The notes beneath the pieces were generated by a model, which was given only the letters and a program-made list of their open reading frames with translations, did not search any database and was not told the origin of the DNA. The position numbers were made by a program, and so were the translations under genes. A stretch of 64,000 bases of DNA from Sphingomonas aerolata. GTDB taxonomy: Bacteria > Pseudomonadota > Alphaproteobacteria > Sphingomonadales > Sphingomonadaceae. Shown piece after piece: positions 42,929 through 52,164 of the stretch (position 1 is its first letter; each line of letters starts with the position of its first letter). The stretch is taken from positions 124,001-188,000 of the forward strand of contig NZ_PZZN01000002.1 in NCBI RefSeq assembly GCF_003046295.1, given 5' to 3'.

Positions 42929-43487
42929 GCGCGAGGCCGGCGGTCTTCAGCAGCGCGCGGGTTTCGAAGAGCGGGAGCCCCACAACCCCCGAATGGCTGC
43001 CCGAGAGAAAGCGCACGAACGCCTCCGCGCGGCCCTGGATCGCATAGCCGCCCGCCTTGCCCAGCCCTTCGCCGCACGCGATGTAGTCGTCAATCTCGTC
43101 GCTCGACAGCGGCTTGAACGCGACGATCGTGTCGGCGAGGCGGGTGCGGACGGTGCCGGCGGCGTCGATCACGCAGACCGCGGATAGGCAGTGATGACGT
43201 CGCCCGGACAATTTGCCGAGCAGGTCGCGCTGGATGTCGGGCGTGTCGGCGGGCGGCAGGATGCGGCGGCCGAGCGCGATGGTGGTGTCGCCGGCGATGA
43301 CGATCTCACCCGCCGCACGATCGACCGCGCACGCCTTCTCGACCGCGAGACGCAGCGCATAGGCGCGCGGCACTTCGGCCCGGTGCGGGCTTTCGTCGAT
43401 ATCGGGGGACGCAACGCGCGACGGCACGACGCCAAGCCGCGCCAGCAGGTCGCGGCGGCGGGGCGAGGAGGAGGCTAGGACGAGCAC
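42921..43487 (-). CDS. maf: Maf family nucleoside triphosphate pyrophosphatase
   Basis: Maf proteins hydrolyse non-canonical or excess nucleotides (dTTP, UTP, modified bases) to the monophosphate and PPi. The 188-residue protein has the signatures VLASSSPRRRDLLARLG, DIDES, GDTTIALGRRIL (catalytic Asp) and the C-terminal YAIQGRAEAFVRFLSGSHSGVVGLPL. The YAIQG form is found in the YhdE (dTTP/UTP) branch. The start is GTG at 43487. It is between infA and the RNase gene, a conserved alphaproteobacterial order. Confidence 0.94.
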   Translation of the reverse strand: MLVLASSSPRRRDLLARLGVVPSRVASPDIDESPHRAEVPRAYALRLAVEKACAVDRAAGEIVIAGDTTIALGRRILPPADTPDIQRDLLGKLSGRRHHCLSAVCVIDAAGTVRTRLADTIVAFKPLSSDEIDDYIACGEGLGKAGGYAIQGRAEAFVRFLSGSHSGVVGLPLFETRALLKTAGLALA

Positions 43488-43535
43488 AATTGCCTCGATC
43501 TTGCTGCACGACCGCGGACGACCCGCGGCCAGCGC

Positions 43536-43754
43536 TTATTTGAAGCGGTAGGTGATGCGACCCTTGGTCAGATCATACGGGGTGAGCTCACACAGCACCT
43601 CGTCGCCGACCAGCACGCGGATGCGGTTCTTGCGCATCTTGCCGGCGGTGTGACCGAGAATCTCGTGGTCGTTTTCGAGCTGTACCCGGAACATCGCGTT
43701 GGGGAGGAGTTCCACCACGCGGCCGCGCATCTCGAGCAGTTCTTCCTTGGCCAA
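43536..43754 (-). CDS. infA: Translation initiation factor IF-1
   Basis: IF-1 binds the A site of the 30S subunit during initiation. The 72-residue S1/OB-fold protein ([20 protein letters not shown] and on to [11 protein letters not shown]) is complete. The start is TTG at 43754, one codon before the conserved AKEELLE; no ATG or GTG is available at the right place, and the ribosome binding site (AGAG) is weak. A non-AUG start on this essential gene is seen in other sphingomonads and may keep expression low. maf follows 48 bases downstream. Confidence 0.97.
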   Translation of the reverse strand: MAKEELLEMRGRVVELLPNAMFRVQLENDHEILGHTAGKMRKNRIRVLVGDEVLCELTPYDLTKGRITYRFK

Positions 43755-43910
43755 ATATAATCTCTGAATTGGGGGAATTTCGGGACGAGCGCCCTTACCG
43801 CAGGTTCGCGAAAAAGGAAAGCACGCCCGAAAGGCGCGCATGGCCCTTATGCCCATACGCGCCCGTCAGACTTGGATGTCGGTGTTTGCCGCGTCCGAAA
43901 CAAGGGCGCG

Positions 43911-45386
43911 TCACAGCAGCCCGGGCTGTGTGCCGGTGGCTTCGCGCGCGGCGCGGCGGAAGGCGGCGCGGTCGACATTGGGGATCCGCGGCCGCTTGCC
44001 CTGGAACAGGTCGGCGAGCGTCAGGATCTGAAGCCGCGGGAACGTCTCGTCGACGCCGGCGCGGTAGATGCCGACCGCGGCGGCGCGGCGCTCCATCTCG
44101 CGCGTGGGCCTGGCGTTCATGATCAGCACGCCGATCGGCGCCTTTTCGCGCGCGATCGTCGCGGCGAGCGTCTCGACCATCGTCACATCGGGATTGAGCC
44201 CGCCCTTGACCGAGACGATCGCGCGGTGCGTGACCATCTTTCCTGCGGCGACATCGTGATCGTTGAAATAGATGAGCCCGTCGATCCCGCCATCCGCCCC
44301 CTTCTTGCGGCCGCCGAAGGGGAGCGCATCGACCAGCGACACCGCCCACCACTGAAACTGGTATTTGTCGCGCAGCGCCAGATCGCGTGCGGAGGCGAGG
44401 TCCTTGGGGGTGCCTTCGACCGTGAAGGTGACGCGGGGAAACGCGTCCTTCATGCGCTTTTCGATCAGCGAAATGGCGAGATGCGTGATGTCGATCCCGG
44501 TCCATTGCCGGCCCATTTTCTGCGCGGCATGGACCGCCGTGCCGCAGCCACAGAACGGATCGAGCACCACGTCGCCTTCGTTCGACGACGCGCCGATGAT
44601 GCGTTCGAGCAGGGCCACCGGCTTCTGGGTCGGATAGCCGAGACGCTCCCGCGACACCGGGGCGATGATAGGAATGTCCCATACGTCGTTCATCGCGACG
44701 CCTGGCGACGTGCCGCTTTCCTGCGTGGGATTGCGGGTTCCGTCGGGAGCGAAGGTCACTTTCTGCATCGCCCCGCGCCAACGTTTGATCGAACTCGCCG
44801 ACGGGGGCATCGTCAGAACGTTGAACAGATTGCCCGTTTCGGTCTTACTGTAGAACAGCAGGCAGTCGTGCATCCGTTGAAAGCGGTGGGAGACCGTCGG
44901 CCAGCGCCGATAGCTCCAGATGATCTCGTTCTGAAACTGCCGTTTGCCGAACGTCGCGTCGAGAAGAAGTTTCAGATAGTGGCTCGCGGTCGGGTCGCAG
45001 TGGAGATAGAGGCTGCCGGTCGGTTTCAGAACACGGTGCAGTTCGAGCAGCCGCACCGCCATCATCGCCAGATACGCCATCATGTCATTGTCGCCGAGAA
45101 ACCCGCGCATCGCGTTGAGCAGGTCGAACGCCTTGGTATTGCCGCTGCGCGCGACCTGGTCGAAGGCTTCCTCGGCGCTGTCGTTCCAGTGCCAGCTGTC
45201 CTCGAACGCCTCGATCTGCGCGTTCGAGGCGCGGCCGTCGGGTTCCTTGAACAGGATGCCGTAGGTCGCGTTCGAATTGAACGGCGGGTCGAGATAGATC
45301 AGGTCGACGCTCTCGTCGGCGATCTCCTTGCGGAGGACGGCGAGATTGTCGCCATAGAAGAGGTGGTTCTCGGGGCGGTTGCGCAT
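43911..45386 (-). CDS. DNA methyltransferase (DPPF, beta class) with C-terminal Mrr-like nuclease domain
   Basis: The product is a 491-residue protein from ATG 45386 (an ATG at 45434 adds 16 residues). The N-terminal part is an amino-methyltransferase with motif IV DPPFNS at 33-38 before the SAM-binding motif I DPFCGCGTA at 276-284, plus TQKPVALLERII; this beta-class order suggests N6-adenine or N4-cytosine methylation. Residues 345-491 form a separate domain with WWAVSLVDALPFGG, then GADGGIDGLIYF (Asp369) and IVSVKGG (Lys394), a D...xxK pattern like Mrr-type PD-(D/E)xK nucleases. So one chain may carry both methylation and cleavage. No specificity subunit or partner gene lies nearby. Confidence 0.85.
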   Translation of the reverse strand: MRNRPENHLFYGDNLAVLRKEIADESVDLIYLDPPFNSNATYGILFKEPDGRASNAQIEAFEDSWHWNDSAEEAFDQVARSGNTKAFDLLNAMRGFLGDNDMMAYLAMMAVRLLELHRVLKPTGSLYLHCDPTASHYLKLLLDATFGKRQFQNEIIWSYRRWPTVSHRFQRMHDCLLFYSKTETGNLFNVLTMPPSASSIKRWRGAMQKVTFAPDGTRNPTQESGTSPGVAMNDVWDIPIIAPVSRERLGYPTQKPVALLERIIGASSNEGDVVLDPFCGCGTAVHAAQKMGRQWTGIDITHLAISLIEKRMKDAFPRVTFTVEGTPKDLASARDLALRDKYQFQWWAVSLVDALPFGGRKKGADGGIDGLIYFNDHDVAAGKMVTHRAIVSVKGGLNPDVTMVETLAATIAREKAPIGVLIMNARPTREMERRAAAVGIYRAGVDETFPRLQILTLADLFQGKRPRIPNVDRAAFRRAAREATGTQPGLL

Positions 45387-45532
45387 CGGGGCAGGATGCG
45401 GGGGCGCAAGCCGGTCCGTCCAAGCCAGATGCATCCGCGGACGGTCTATCGGGTCCGTTACGGCGGTATTGGCGGGGGGGTGTTACGGAGGGGGCAGCGC
45501 GTGCCGCCCCCTCCGTCAGGCTGCACCTGCTA

Positions 45533-45552
45533 CCTCCCCCTTGCGGGGGAGG
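45533..45552. repeat. CCTCCCCC hairpin
   Basis: CCTCCCCC and GGGGGAGG with a TTGC loop, directly 3' of the pyrophosphatase gene. It probably serves as a terminator and belongs to the same repeat type as the hairpins at 53153 and 54533. Confidence 0.7.
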
Positions 45553-45561
45553 ATCGTCGGG

Positions 45562-47718
45562 TCAGCCCACCCCGCCGCCGGCCAGCGCGGCGAGCAGCAG
45601 CAGCGCGACGATGTTGGTGATCTTGATCATCGGGTTCACCGCGGGGCCCGCGGTGTCCTTGTAGGGATCGCCGACGGTGTCGCCGGTCACCGCGGCCTTG
45701 TGCGCCTCGGATCCCTTGCCGCCGTGATTGCCGTCCTCGATATATTTCTTGGCATTGTCCCAGGCGCCGCCGCCGCTCGTCATCGAGATCGCGACGAACA
45801 GCCCCGAGACGATCACGCCGAGCAGCATCGCGCCGAGCGCGGCGAAGCCCGAGGCCTGGCCGGCGACCGCGGTGATGATGAAATACACCGCGATCGGCGA
45901 CAGCACCGGCAGCAGCGAGGGCACGATCATCTCGCGGATCGCCGCCTTCGTCACGAGATCGACGGTGCGCGCATAATTGGGGCGGCTGGTGCCGAGCATG
46001 ATGCCGGGATTGTCGCGGAACTGCGCGCGGACCTCCTCGACGACCGCGCCCGCCGCGCGACCGACCGCGGTCATCCCGAACGCGCCGAACAGATAGGGCA
46101 GCAGCGCACCGAGCAGCAGCCCGACGATGACATACGGGTTGCTGAGGCTGAAATCGACCGTGACCTGCGGGAAATAAGTCGCGAGATCGGTGGTATAGGC
46201 GCCGAACAGGACGAGCGCGGCGAGCCCGGCCGAGCCGATCGCATAGCCCTTGGTCACCGCCTTGGTGGTGTTGCCGACTGCGTCGAGCGCATCGGTCTTT
46301 TGTCGGACGTCATCGGGCAGGCCCGCCATCTCGGCGATCCCGCCGGCATTGTCGGTGACCGGGCCATAGGCGTCGAGCGCGACGACCATGCCCGCCTGGG
46401 CGAGCATCGCGGTGGCGGCAAAGGCGATGCCGATGATCCCGGCGAGCTGGTAGGCGACGATCACCGCGACGACGATGACAAGGGTGGGCAGCGCGGTCGA
46501 TTCGAGGCTGATCGCGAGCCCCTGGATGACGTTGGTGCCGTGGCCGGTCTCGGATGCCCTGGCAATCGACTGGACCGGGCGGTGGTTGGTGCCGGTATAA
46601 TATTCGGTGATCCACACGATCAGCCCGGTGACGACCAGCCCGATCATCATCGACCAGAACAGGTCCATGCCGGTGAAGCTCTGCGTCAGCGACGGCGCGG
46701 CCTGGGTGGTCAGGTCGTCGGTCGCGGGATCGAGATAGCCCGCGCCGCCGATCACGCGGTGGAGGTCGCCAAGCACATACTGCGTGGCGAGGTAGATGGC
46801 GGGGATCGACAGGATCGTCGAGGTGAAGAAGCCCTTGTAGAGTGCGCCCATGATGCTGCCGCCGCCGAGCCGGACCATGTAGGTGCCGATGATCGAGGTG
46901 ATGATGCACACGCCGCCGACCAGCAGCGGGAGCGTCATCAGCCGCATCAGCTCGGCGCCGCTCGCCTGGATCAGCAGCGCGATCGAGATCATCGTGACGC
47001 CCAGGGTGACGACATAGGTTTCGAACAGATCGGCGGCCATGCCGGCGCAATCGCCGACATTGTCGCCGACATTATCGGCGATGACCGCGGGGTTGCGGGG
47101 GTCGTCCTCGGGAATGCCCGCCTCGACCTTGCCGACCAGATCCGCGCCGACGTCCGCCGCCTTGGTGAAGATGCCGCCGCCGAGCCGCGCGAAGATCGAG
47201 ATCAGCGAGGCCCCGAACGCCAGCGCGGTCAGTGCCTCGACGATGATCCGGTCGTTGGGCGCGTGACCCGCGGGGCCGGTGAGGTACCAGAAGAAGGCGC
47301 TGATCGCGAGCAGCCCGAGCCCTGCGACGAGCATGCCGGTGACCGCGCCAGAGCGGAACGCCATGGTCAGCCCGGCCTGGAGCGAGGTGCGCGCGGCCTC
47401 TGCGGTGCGGACGTTCGCCCGGACCGAGATGTTCATGCCGACATAGCCCGCGACCCCCGACAGCACCGCGCCGATGACGAAGCCGATCGTCGAGATGACA
47501 CCGAGCGTGGCGAGCAGGATGGCGGCGACGATGACGCCGACGATCGCGATGGTCGTATACTGGCGGCCGAGATAGGCCTTTGCGCCCTCCTGGATGGCGG
47601 CGGCAATGTCCTGCATCTTCGCATTGCCGGGGGATGCGGCGAGCACCTGCCGACTGGTGACGAAGCCATATAGGACGGCGATGACGCCGCAGATCATGGC
47701 CAGATAGACGGTCGTCAT
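45562..47718 (-). CDS. hppA: Membrane-bound H+-translocating pyrophosphatase, K+-independent type
   Basis: This integral inner-membrane pump uses the hydrolysis of PPi to export protons. The 718-residue protein has about 16 hydrophobic helices and the substrate-binding motifs [41 protein letters not shown], and the C-terminal [14 protein letters not shown] with [34 protein letters not shown] holds the Lys that replaces the Ala of K+-requiring enzymes, so the enzyme should not need potassium. A hairpin CTCGGC-TTT-GCCGAG (47753-47767) lies in its 5' leader. It is downstream of thiL and recycles PPi made by biosynthesis. Confidence 0.96.
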   Translation of the reverse strand: MTTVYLAMICGVIAVLYGFVTSRQVLAASPGNAKMQDIAAAIQEGAKAYLGRQYTTIAIVGVIVAAILLATLGVISTIGFVIGAVLSGVAGYVGMNISVRANVRTAEAARTSLQAGLTMAFRSGAVTGMLVAGLGLLAISAFFWYLTGPAGHAPNDRIIVEALTALAFGASLISIFARLGGGIFTKAADVGADLVGKVEAGIPEDDPRNPAVIADNVGDNVGDCAGMAADLFETYVVTLGVTMISIALLIQASGAELMRLMTLPLLVGGVCIITSIIGTYMVRLGGGSIMGALYKGFFTSTILSIPAIYLATQYVLGDLHRVIGGAGYLDPATDDLTTQAAPSLTQSFTGMDLFWSMMIGLVVTGLIVWITEYYTGTNHRPVQSIARASETGHGTNVIQGLAISLESTALPTLVIVVAVIVAYQLAGIIGIAFAATAMLAQAGMVVALDAYGPVTDNAGGIAEMAGLPDDVRQKTDALDAVGNTTKAVTKGYAIGSAGLAALVLFGAYTTDLATYFPQVTVDFSLSNPYVIVGLLLGALLPYLFGAFGMTAVGRAAGAVVEEVRAQFRDNPGIMLGTSRPNYARTVDLVTKAAIREMIVPSLLPVLSPIAVYFIITAVAGQASGFAALGAMLLGVIVSGLFVAISMTSGGGAWDNAKKYIEDGNHGGKGSEAHKAAVTGDTVGDPYKDTAGPAVNPMIKITNIVALLLLAALAGGGVG

Positions 47719-47814
47719 ACGGCACTATCCCTTTTTTCAGTTCCTCCCCGGTCTCGGCTTTGCCGAGTCCCGTCAAAGGAACCTATCAGTGCAGGGGTAT
47801 TGCGCAAGCGACCG

Positions 47815-48702
47815 TCAGGCGCGGTGCTCATAGCCTAGACTTGGCGGCAGCGGGACGGGCGTGCCGGCATCGTGAAGGACCAGCCCCGATCCCGTCAAGA
47901 ACGCCCCTATTCGGGTGGCATCGGTGGCGAAATCTTCGGGCGCGGCGAACAGCAGCTGATAGTCGTCGCCTGCGGTCGCCGCTGCGACCCGATCGCCTGA
48001 ATAGGCACGATAGGCGTCGGAGAGGGGGACGGCCGCGAGATCGATCGCGACGGCGAGGCCGCTGGCGTGCGCCATGCGGGTGGCATCGATGAGCAGGCCG
48101 TCGGACACGTCCATCATCGCATGGACCTGGCGGGCGAGGCGGCGGCCGTCGGCGAGGCGGGGCTGCGGGCGGCGATACGCGGCGAGGAGTTCGGCCGGGC
48201 CAGACTTGCCGAGCGCGATCGCCAGTCCTGCCCCGGCATCGCCGATCTTGCCGGTGACGTAGAGCGCGTCCCCCGGCTTCGCGCCGGCGCGGGCGGGGGC
48301 GGCGGCGTCGCTGCCGAAGGCGGTGACGGTGAGGATGCGGGGTGCTCCCGGGGGGAGGGTGACCGTGTCGCCGCCGATCAGCCGCGTGTCATGGGCCGTA
48401 AGGATGTCGGCGAGGCCTTCGAGGAACGTGCGGTCCCATGCGTCGTCGCCGAGCGGGTAATTGAGCAGGATGCCCTCGGGAACCGCGCCCTTGGCGGCGA
48501 GATCGGAGAGGTTAGTCGCGACGAGCTTCCACGCGACGTCCTGTGGCGGGTCGGTGGGGAGGAAATGCACGCCCTCGACCAGCGTGTCGGTGGTGACGAC
48601 GAGGGGCCCTGCGTCGAGCAGCGCGGTGTCGTCGTTCAGGCCGCGTGCCGCGGGGTGGAGCGGGAGGCGGCGCAGCGCGGCGATGAACTCGGCTTCGGTC
48701 AT
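47815..48702 (-). CDS. thiL: Thiamine-monophosphate kinase
   Basis: ThiL phosphorylates thiamine monophosphate to the active diphosphate. The 295-residue protein (ATG at 48702 with GGCGGAGGAC upstream) shows the PurM/ThiL fold: LNDDTALLDAGPLVVTTDTLVEGVHF, WKLVATNLSDLAAKGAVPEG, RLIGGDTV, then YVTGKIGDAGAGLAI and MDVSDGLLIDATRMA, ending TAGDDYQLLF. Asp residues that bind Mg are in place. It is downstream of nusB, the usual nusB-thiL pairing, with a palindromic repeat between the two. Confidence 0.95.
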   Translation of the reverse strand: MTEAEFIAALRRLPLHPAARGLNDDTALLDAGPLVVTTDTLVEGVHFLPTDPPQDVAWKLVATNLSDLAAKGAVPEGILLNYPLGDDAWDRTFLEGLADILTAHDTRLIGGDTVTLPPGAPRILTVTAFGSDAAAPARAGAKPGDALYVTGKIGDAGAGLAIALGKSGPAELLAAYRRPQPRLADGRRLARQVHAMMDVSDGLLIDATRMAHASGLAVAIDLAAVPLSDAYRAYSGDRVAAATAGDDYQLLFAAPEDFATDATRIGAFLTGSGLVLHDAGTPVPLPPSLGYEHRA

Positions 48703-48722
48703 GTCCTCCGCCAATACAGCAG

Positions 48723-48805
48723 CGTCATCCTGACGAAAGTCAGGACCCAGAGTAACGAACGCTCCGTCCTGTTACTCTGGGTCCTGGGTCGAGCCTAGGA
48801 TGACG
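48723..48805. repeat. Compound palindromic repeat (three stems) between nusB and thiL
   Basis: CGTCATCCT (48723-48731) pairs with AGGATGACG (48797-48805). Inside, CCTGAC-GAAA-GTCAGG forms a first stem, and GGACCCAGAGTAAC (48743-48756) pairs perfectly with GTTACTCTGGGTCC (48771-48784). The element could fold as a cloverleaf. The first stem is shared with 22315-22355 and half of it with 52142-52157. Confidence 0.75.
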
Positions 48806-48810
48806 ATAGA

Positions 48811-49266
48811 TTACGCCCGAACCTCTTTCGCGATGCCGTCGAGCAGGCCGTTGACGAAGCCCGATTCGCGCTTGTCGTAAAAGGCGTGCGCGACGTCGAC
48901 ATATTCGCTGATCACCGCGGCGACCGGCACGTCCTTGCGCGCCAGCAACTCGTAGGTGCCGACGCGGATGATCGCCTTCATCGGCTTGTCGAGGCGGGCG
49001 AGCGTCCAGCCCTTGGCGAGCTTGCCCTCGATCAGCAGGTCGATCTCGCCGCTGCGGGCATTCGCGCCGGTCACGAGGTCGTCGAAGAAATCGACGTCCG
49101 CCTCGGCATATTCGACGTCTTCGATCGTCGCGCCGAGCCGGTGCTGGTGGAATTCGTTGAGCAGGACGGGCATCGCGGTGCCCTCCATCTCATGCTGGTA
49201 GGTCGCCTGGACGGCGGCGAGTCGCGCGGCGGCGCGTGCCTTGGTGCGGGGAGCGGTTCTGGACAT
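48811..49266 (-). CDS. nusB: Transcription antitermination factor NusB
   Basis: NusB joins NusE (S10) on boxA of rRNA transcripts to promote antitermination. The 151-residue helical protein starts MSRTAPRTKARAAARLAAVQ and has YQHEM, the DxxYxxxLV-type middle, IEGKLAKGWTLARLDKPMKAIIRVGTYELL, and VISEYVDVAHAFYDKRESGFVNGLLDGI near the C-terminus. The open frame upstream of 49266 is repeat and hisD antisense material without support. It is downstream of hisD with 212 bases between. Confidence 0.96.
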   Translation of the reverse strand: MSRTAPRTKARAAARLAAVQATYQHEMEGTAMPVLLNEFHQHRLGATIEDVEYAEADVDFFDDLVTGANARSGEIDLLIEGKLAKGWTLARLDKPMKAIIRVGTYELLARKDVPVAAVISEYVDVAHAFYDKRESGFVNGLLDGIAKEVRA

Positions 49267-49342
49267 AAGCGGTTGCCTGTACGCGCGGGGGGGCTGCGTG
49301 TCAGCCCTTCGCGTTTCGGGCGTGTCTAAGCGAAGAAGATTG

Positions 49343-49473
49343 GTTCGCGCGGAGGCGCGGAGGTGCGGAGGTGTCGACCTTACCGCGCAGCGGCCCTCCA
49401 ATAACCCGCTGGTGAGGATCGGGGCGGCTGCGCCGCGTACAACATCTCCGCGCCTCCGCGCCTCCGCGCGAAC
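49343..49473. repeat. Long GGAGGCGCGGAGG inverted repeat between hisD and nusB
   Basis: GTTCGCGCGGAGGCGCGGAG (49343-49362, continuing to 49371) matches the reverse complement of 49445-49473 with two differences over 28-29 bases; about 73 bases lie between. Each arm holds tandem GCGGAGG units. The region has no gene. Confidence 0.75.
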
Positions 49474-49478
49474 AAAAA

Positions 49479-50774
49479 TCAGTGGTTGAGGCGAAGCCGC
49501 AACGCCACCGATTTTGCGTGGGCCGGCAAACCCTCGGCGTTGGCGAGTGCGACGGTGGCGGGGCCGAGTTCGCGCAGGGCGGCTTCGTCGAGTGCGAGGA
49601 AACTGGTGCGTTTCATGAAGTCGAGCACCGACAACCCGCTCGCGAACCGCGCGCGGCGGCCGGTCGGCAGGACGTGGTTCGGGCCGGCGACGTAATCGCC
49701 GATCGCCTCGGGGGTGTAGCGGCCGAGGAACACCGAGCCCGCGTGGCGGACGTGGTCGAAAAAGCCCTGCGGGTCCGGAATCGCGAGCTGGAGATGCTCG
49801 GCGGCAAGCCGGTCGACCAGCGGGATTGCGTCCGCCAGCGTGTCGACGACGATGATCGCGCCGTTCGCATCCCAGGCGACGCGCGCGACCGCCTCGGTGG
49901 CGAGCGCGCTGAGCTGGCGATCGACCGCGGCGGCGACCTTGTCGGCGAACGCCGCGTCGTCGGTGAACAGGATCGACTGGGTGGTGACGTCGTGCTCGGC
50001 CTGGCTGAGCAGGTCGGCGGCGGTCCATTCGGGGTCGTTCAGCGCGTCCGCGACGACGACGATTTCGGAGGGCCCTGCGACCATGTCGATGCCGACGACG
50101 CCGTAAACCTGGCGCTTGGCCTCCGCGACCCAGGCGTTGCCGGGGCCGGTGATGACGTCGACGGGCGCGATCCGGCCGGCGCCGTAAGCGAGCGCGGCGA
50201 CGGCCTGCGCACCACCGACACGCCAGACCTCGTCGACGCCCGCGAGATGCGCGGCGGCGAGGACGAGCGGGTTGATCTGGCCGTCCGGCGTCGGCGTGAC
50301 CATGGCGAGCCGGCCGACGCCTGCGACCTTGGCGGGGATCGCGTTCATCAGCAGCGACGAGGGATAGGCCGCGCGACCGCCGGGGACATAGATGCCCGCG
50401 GCGTCGACCGGGAGCCAGCGGGCGCCGAGCCGGACACCCGCGGAATCGACCGAGTCGCTGTCGAGCGGGCGCTGCTTCTCGTGATACGCCCGGATGCGCG
50501 CGGCGGCGAGTTCGAGCGCGGTGCGCAGCTCGGGCTCGAGCGCGTCGAACGCGGCCTTGCAGTCGGCGGCGTCGATCTGCCAGCCAGTCGCTTCGAGATC
50601 GTGGCGGTCGTGCTTCTGCGTGAGGTCGCGCAGCGCGGCCTCGCCGTCGCGGCGGACGGACGCGATGATCGCGGCGACGTCCTGCGTGACGCCGGCGTCC
50701 GATTCGCGGCGATCCTCGACGAGCGCGGTGAAGCGGTCGGCGAAATCGGCGTCGGTGGTGGAAAGGCGGATCAT
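49479..50774 (-). CDS. hisD: Histidinol dehydrogenase
   Basis: HisD oxidises L-histidinol to L-histidine in two NAD-dependent steps. The 431-residue protein starts [15 protein letters not shown] at 50774, overlapping the hisG stop by ATGA. Motifs are typical: [65 protein letters not shown], the zinc- and substrate-binding AEHLQL, and [14 protein letters not shown] with the His of the active site. Length is normal. The pair hisG-hisD at the top of a hisG-hisD-nusB-thiL run is found in sphingomonads. Confidence 0.97.
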   Translation of the reverse strand: MIRLSTTDADFADRFTALVEDRRESDAGVTQDVAAIIASVRRDGEAALRDLTQKHDRHDLEATGWQIDAADCKAAFDALEPELRTALELAAARIRAYHEKQRPLDSDSVDSAGVRLGARWLPVDAAGIYVPGGRAAYPSSLLMNAIPAKVAGVGRLAMVTPTPDGQINPLVLAAAHLAGVDEVWRVGGAQAVAALAYGAGRIAPVDVITGPGNAWVAEAKRQVYGVVGIDMVAGPSEIVVVADALNDPEWTAADLLSQAEHDVTTQSILFTDDAAFADKVAAAVDRQLSALATEAVARVAWDANGAIIVVDTLADAIPLVDRLAAEHLQLAIPDPQGFFDHVRHAGSVFLGRYTPEAIGDYVAGPNHVLPTGRRARFASGLSVLDFMKRTSFLALDEAALRELGPATVALANAEGLPAHAKSVALRLRLNH

Positions 50775-51436
50775 GCGGCCTGCTCCTGCTCGACGGCGCG
50801 GCGGAACGCCTCGACCAGCGGCACCACCCGTGCGCGCGTCTTCATCGCGGCGCGGTTGACGACCAGTCGGCTGGTGACGTCCATGATCCGCTCGACCTCG
50901 ACCAGGCCGTTTTCCTTGAGCGTGCGGCCCGACGAGACGAGGTCGACGATGCGCGGCGCGAGGCCAAGCGTCGGGGCGAGCTCCATCGCGCCGTTCAGCT
51001 TCACGCATTCGGCCTGGACGCCGCGGGCGGCGAAATGCGCGGCGGTGACGTGCGGATATTTGGTCGCGACGCGGACATGGCTCCAGCCGCGTGGATCGTC
51101 CTTCGCCGCCATTGCGGTGGGCTCGGCGACCGACAGGCGGCAATGACCGATGCCGAGATCGACCGGGGCATAGAGTTCGGAATAGCCGAATTCGGCGATC
51201 ACGTCAGAGCCGACGATGCCGAGCTGCGCCGCGCCGTGCGCGACGAAGGTCGCGACATCGAACGCGCGGACGCGGATCAGCGAGATGTCGGGGTCGTTGG
51301 TCGCGAAGCGGAGCGCGCGGCTGTCCTCGTCCGAAAACGCCGCTTCGGGATGGATGCCGGCGCGGGCGAGCAGCGGCAAAGCCTCGGCTAGGATACGTCC
51401 CTTCGGGACGGCGATGATGATCTGGGAGTCTGGCAC
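50771..51436 (-). CDS. hisG: ATP phosphoribosyltransferase catalytic subunit, short form
   Basis: HisG catalyses the first step of histidine synthesis, joining ATP and PRPP. From the GTG at 51436 the protein is 221 residues ([20 protein letters not shown] and on), the short form that lacks the C-terminal regulatory domain and works with HisZ; no hisZ is in the window. Signature segments are [71 protein letters not shown]. The frame is open upstream, but the added residues are not family-like. Confidence 0.95.
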   Translation of the reverse strand: MPDSQIIIAVPKGRILAEALPLLARAGIHPEAAFSDEDSRALRFATNDPDISLIRVRAFDVATFVAHGAAQLGIVGSDVIAEFGYSELYAPVDLGIGHCRLSVAEPTAMAAKDDPRGWSHVRVATKYPHVTAAHFAARGVQAECVKLNGAMELAPTLGLAPRIVDLVSSGRTLKENGLVEVERIMDVTSRLVVNRAAMKTRARVVPLVEAFRRAVEQEQAA

Positions 51437-51488
51437 GCGCCGGGCTTTACGATCGGGCTGGGGAGGGTGCAACCGGATCGCCCCGATC

Positions 51489-51532
51489 GCCACAACAATA
51501 CGGCCCGGGATCGCTCCCGGGCCGTCGTGGCG
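51489..51532 (-). terminator. Terminator hairpin after RcnB-like gene
   Basis: ACGGCCCGGGA (51500-51510) and TCCCGGGCCGT (51515-51525) with a TCGC loop, extended by CGCCAC/GTGGCG. It lies two bases beyond the stop of the minus-strand RcnB-like gene, followed on that strand by a short TATTGTTG run. Confidence 0.75.
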
Positions 51533-51534
51533 CC

Positions 51535-52014
51535 TTAGTAGAAGAAGCCGTTGTTGACCTGTGCGACGCGACCGTTGCGCGTGTCGACCAGGACGACGTC
51601 GCGGCCATAGCGGACCCAGCGCTGATAGCCGAAGCCCGGGCGCGGCAGGCGATAGGTCTGGTAGTCGTTGATCCAGTAGTTGCGGCTATAATATTGCGGC
51701 GCGAACCGGTGGCCGACGTTGATCGGGCGATAACGATAGCCGCGCGGGCCGACATAGGCCGGACGACGATAGACGTTGGCGTGGCTGCGGCGATAGTCGC
51801 GCCAGTCCTCGCGGCGCTCCTGACGGTCTTCGCGCAACTCGCGGCGGGCATCGCGGACGTCGCCGCGGTCGCCGAAACGGCGCGCCTGCTGAAGTTCGCG
51901 CTGGCTCTGACGCACTTCACGGTCGCTGCGGCGGACTTCGCCATAGCTCTGCGCGGTGGCGAACGTGGGAACCAAGGTGGCGGCGGCTACGGCCGCGAGG
52001 ATCAACTTACGCAT
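51535..52014 (-). CDS. RcnB family periplasmic protein
   Basis: The product is a 159-residue secreted protein with a signal peptide ([21 protein letters not shown]). A long charged Arg/Glu/Asp coiled region (about residues 25-80) is followed by an RcnB-like domain with the pattern [34 protein letters not shown] and [14 protein letters not shown]. RcnB of E. coli affects nickel/cobalt balance, but in sphingomonads the many small RcnB-like proteins have no proven role. It ends in a strong hairpin. Upstream (to 52141) lies its own promoter region. Confidence 0.85.
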   Translation of the reverse strand: MRKLILAAVAAATLVPTFATAQSYGEVRRSDREVRQSQRELQQARRFGDRGDVRDARRELREDRQERREDWRDYRRSHANVYRRPAYVGPRGYRYRPINVGHRFAPQYYSRNYWINDYQTYRLPRPGFGYQRWVRYGRDVVLVDTRNGRVAQVNNGFFY

Positions 52015-52141
52015 GACTGCTCTCCTGTCTTCGTCGCCGTATCAAACGGCATGACAGGAGATTTGCTCCCCGGCCGCTGAACGGTTTCAGAATGTGCTGG
52101 TCAGGATTCAGACAGGTGGCGATCAAGGCGGTCCACCAATG

Positions 52142-52157
52142 CCGTCATCCTGACGAA
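52142..52157. repeat. Half copy of the GTCATCCTGACGAA repeat
   Basis: CCGTCATCCTGACGAA matches the left part of the 48723 element and lacks the complementary half, just beyond the stop of the alpha/beta hydrolase gene. Confidence 0.6.
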
Positions 52158-52164
52158 GAGGGCG

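Noticed and set aside
45379..47673. 764-residue plus-strand frame opposite the pyrophosphatase
   Set aside because: The pyrophosphatase on the minus strand is complete and highly conserved; the plus frame is rich in Arg, Asp and His repeats typical of antisense GC-rich frames.
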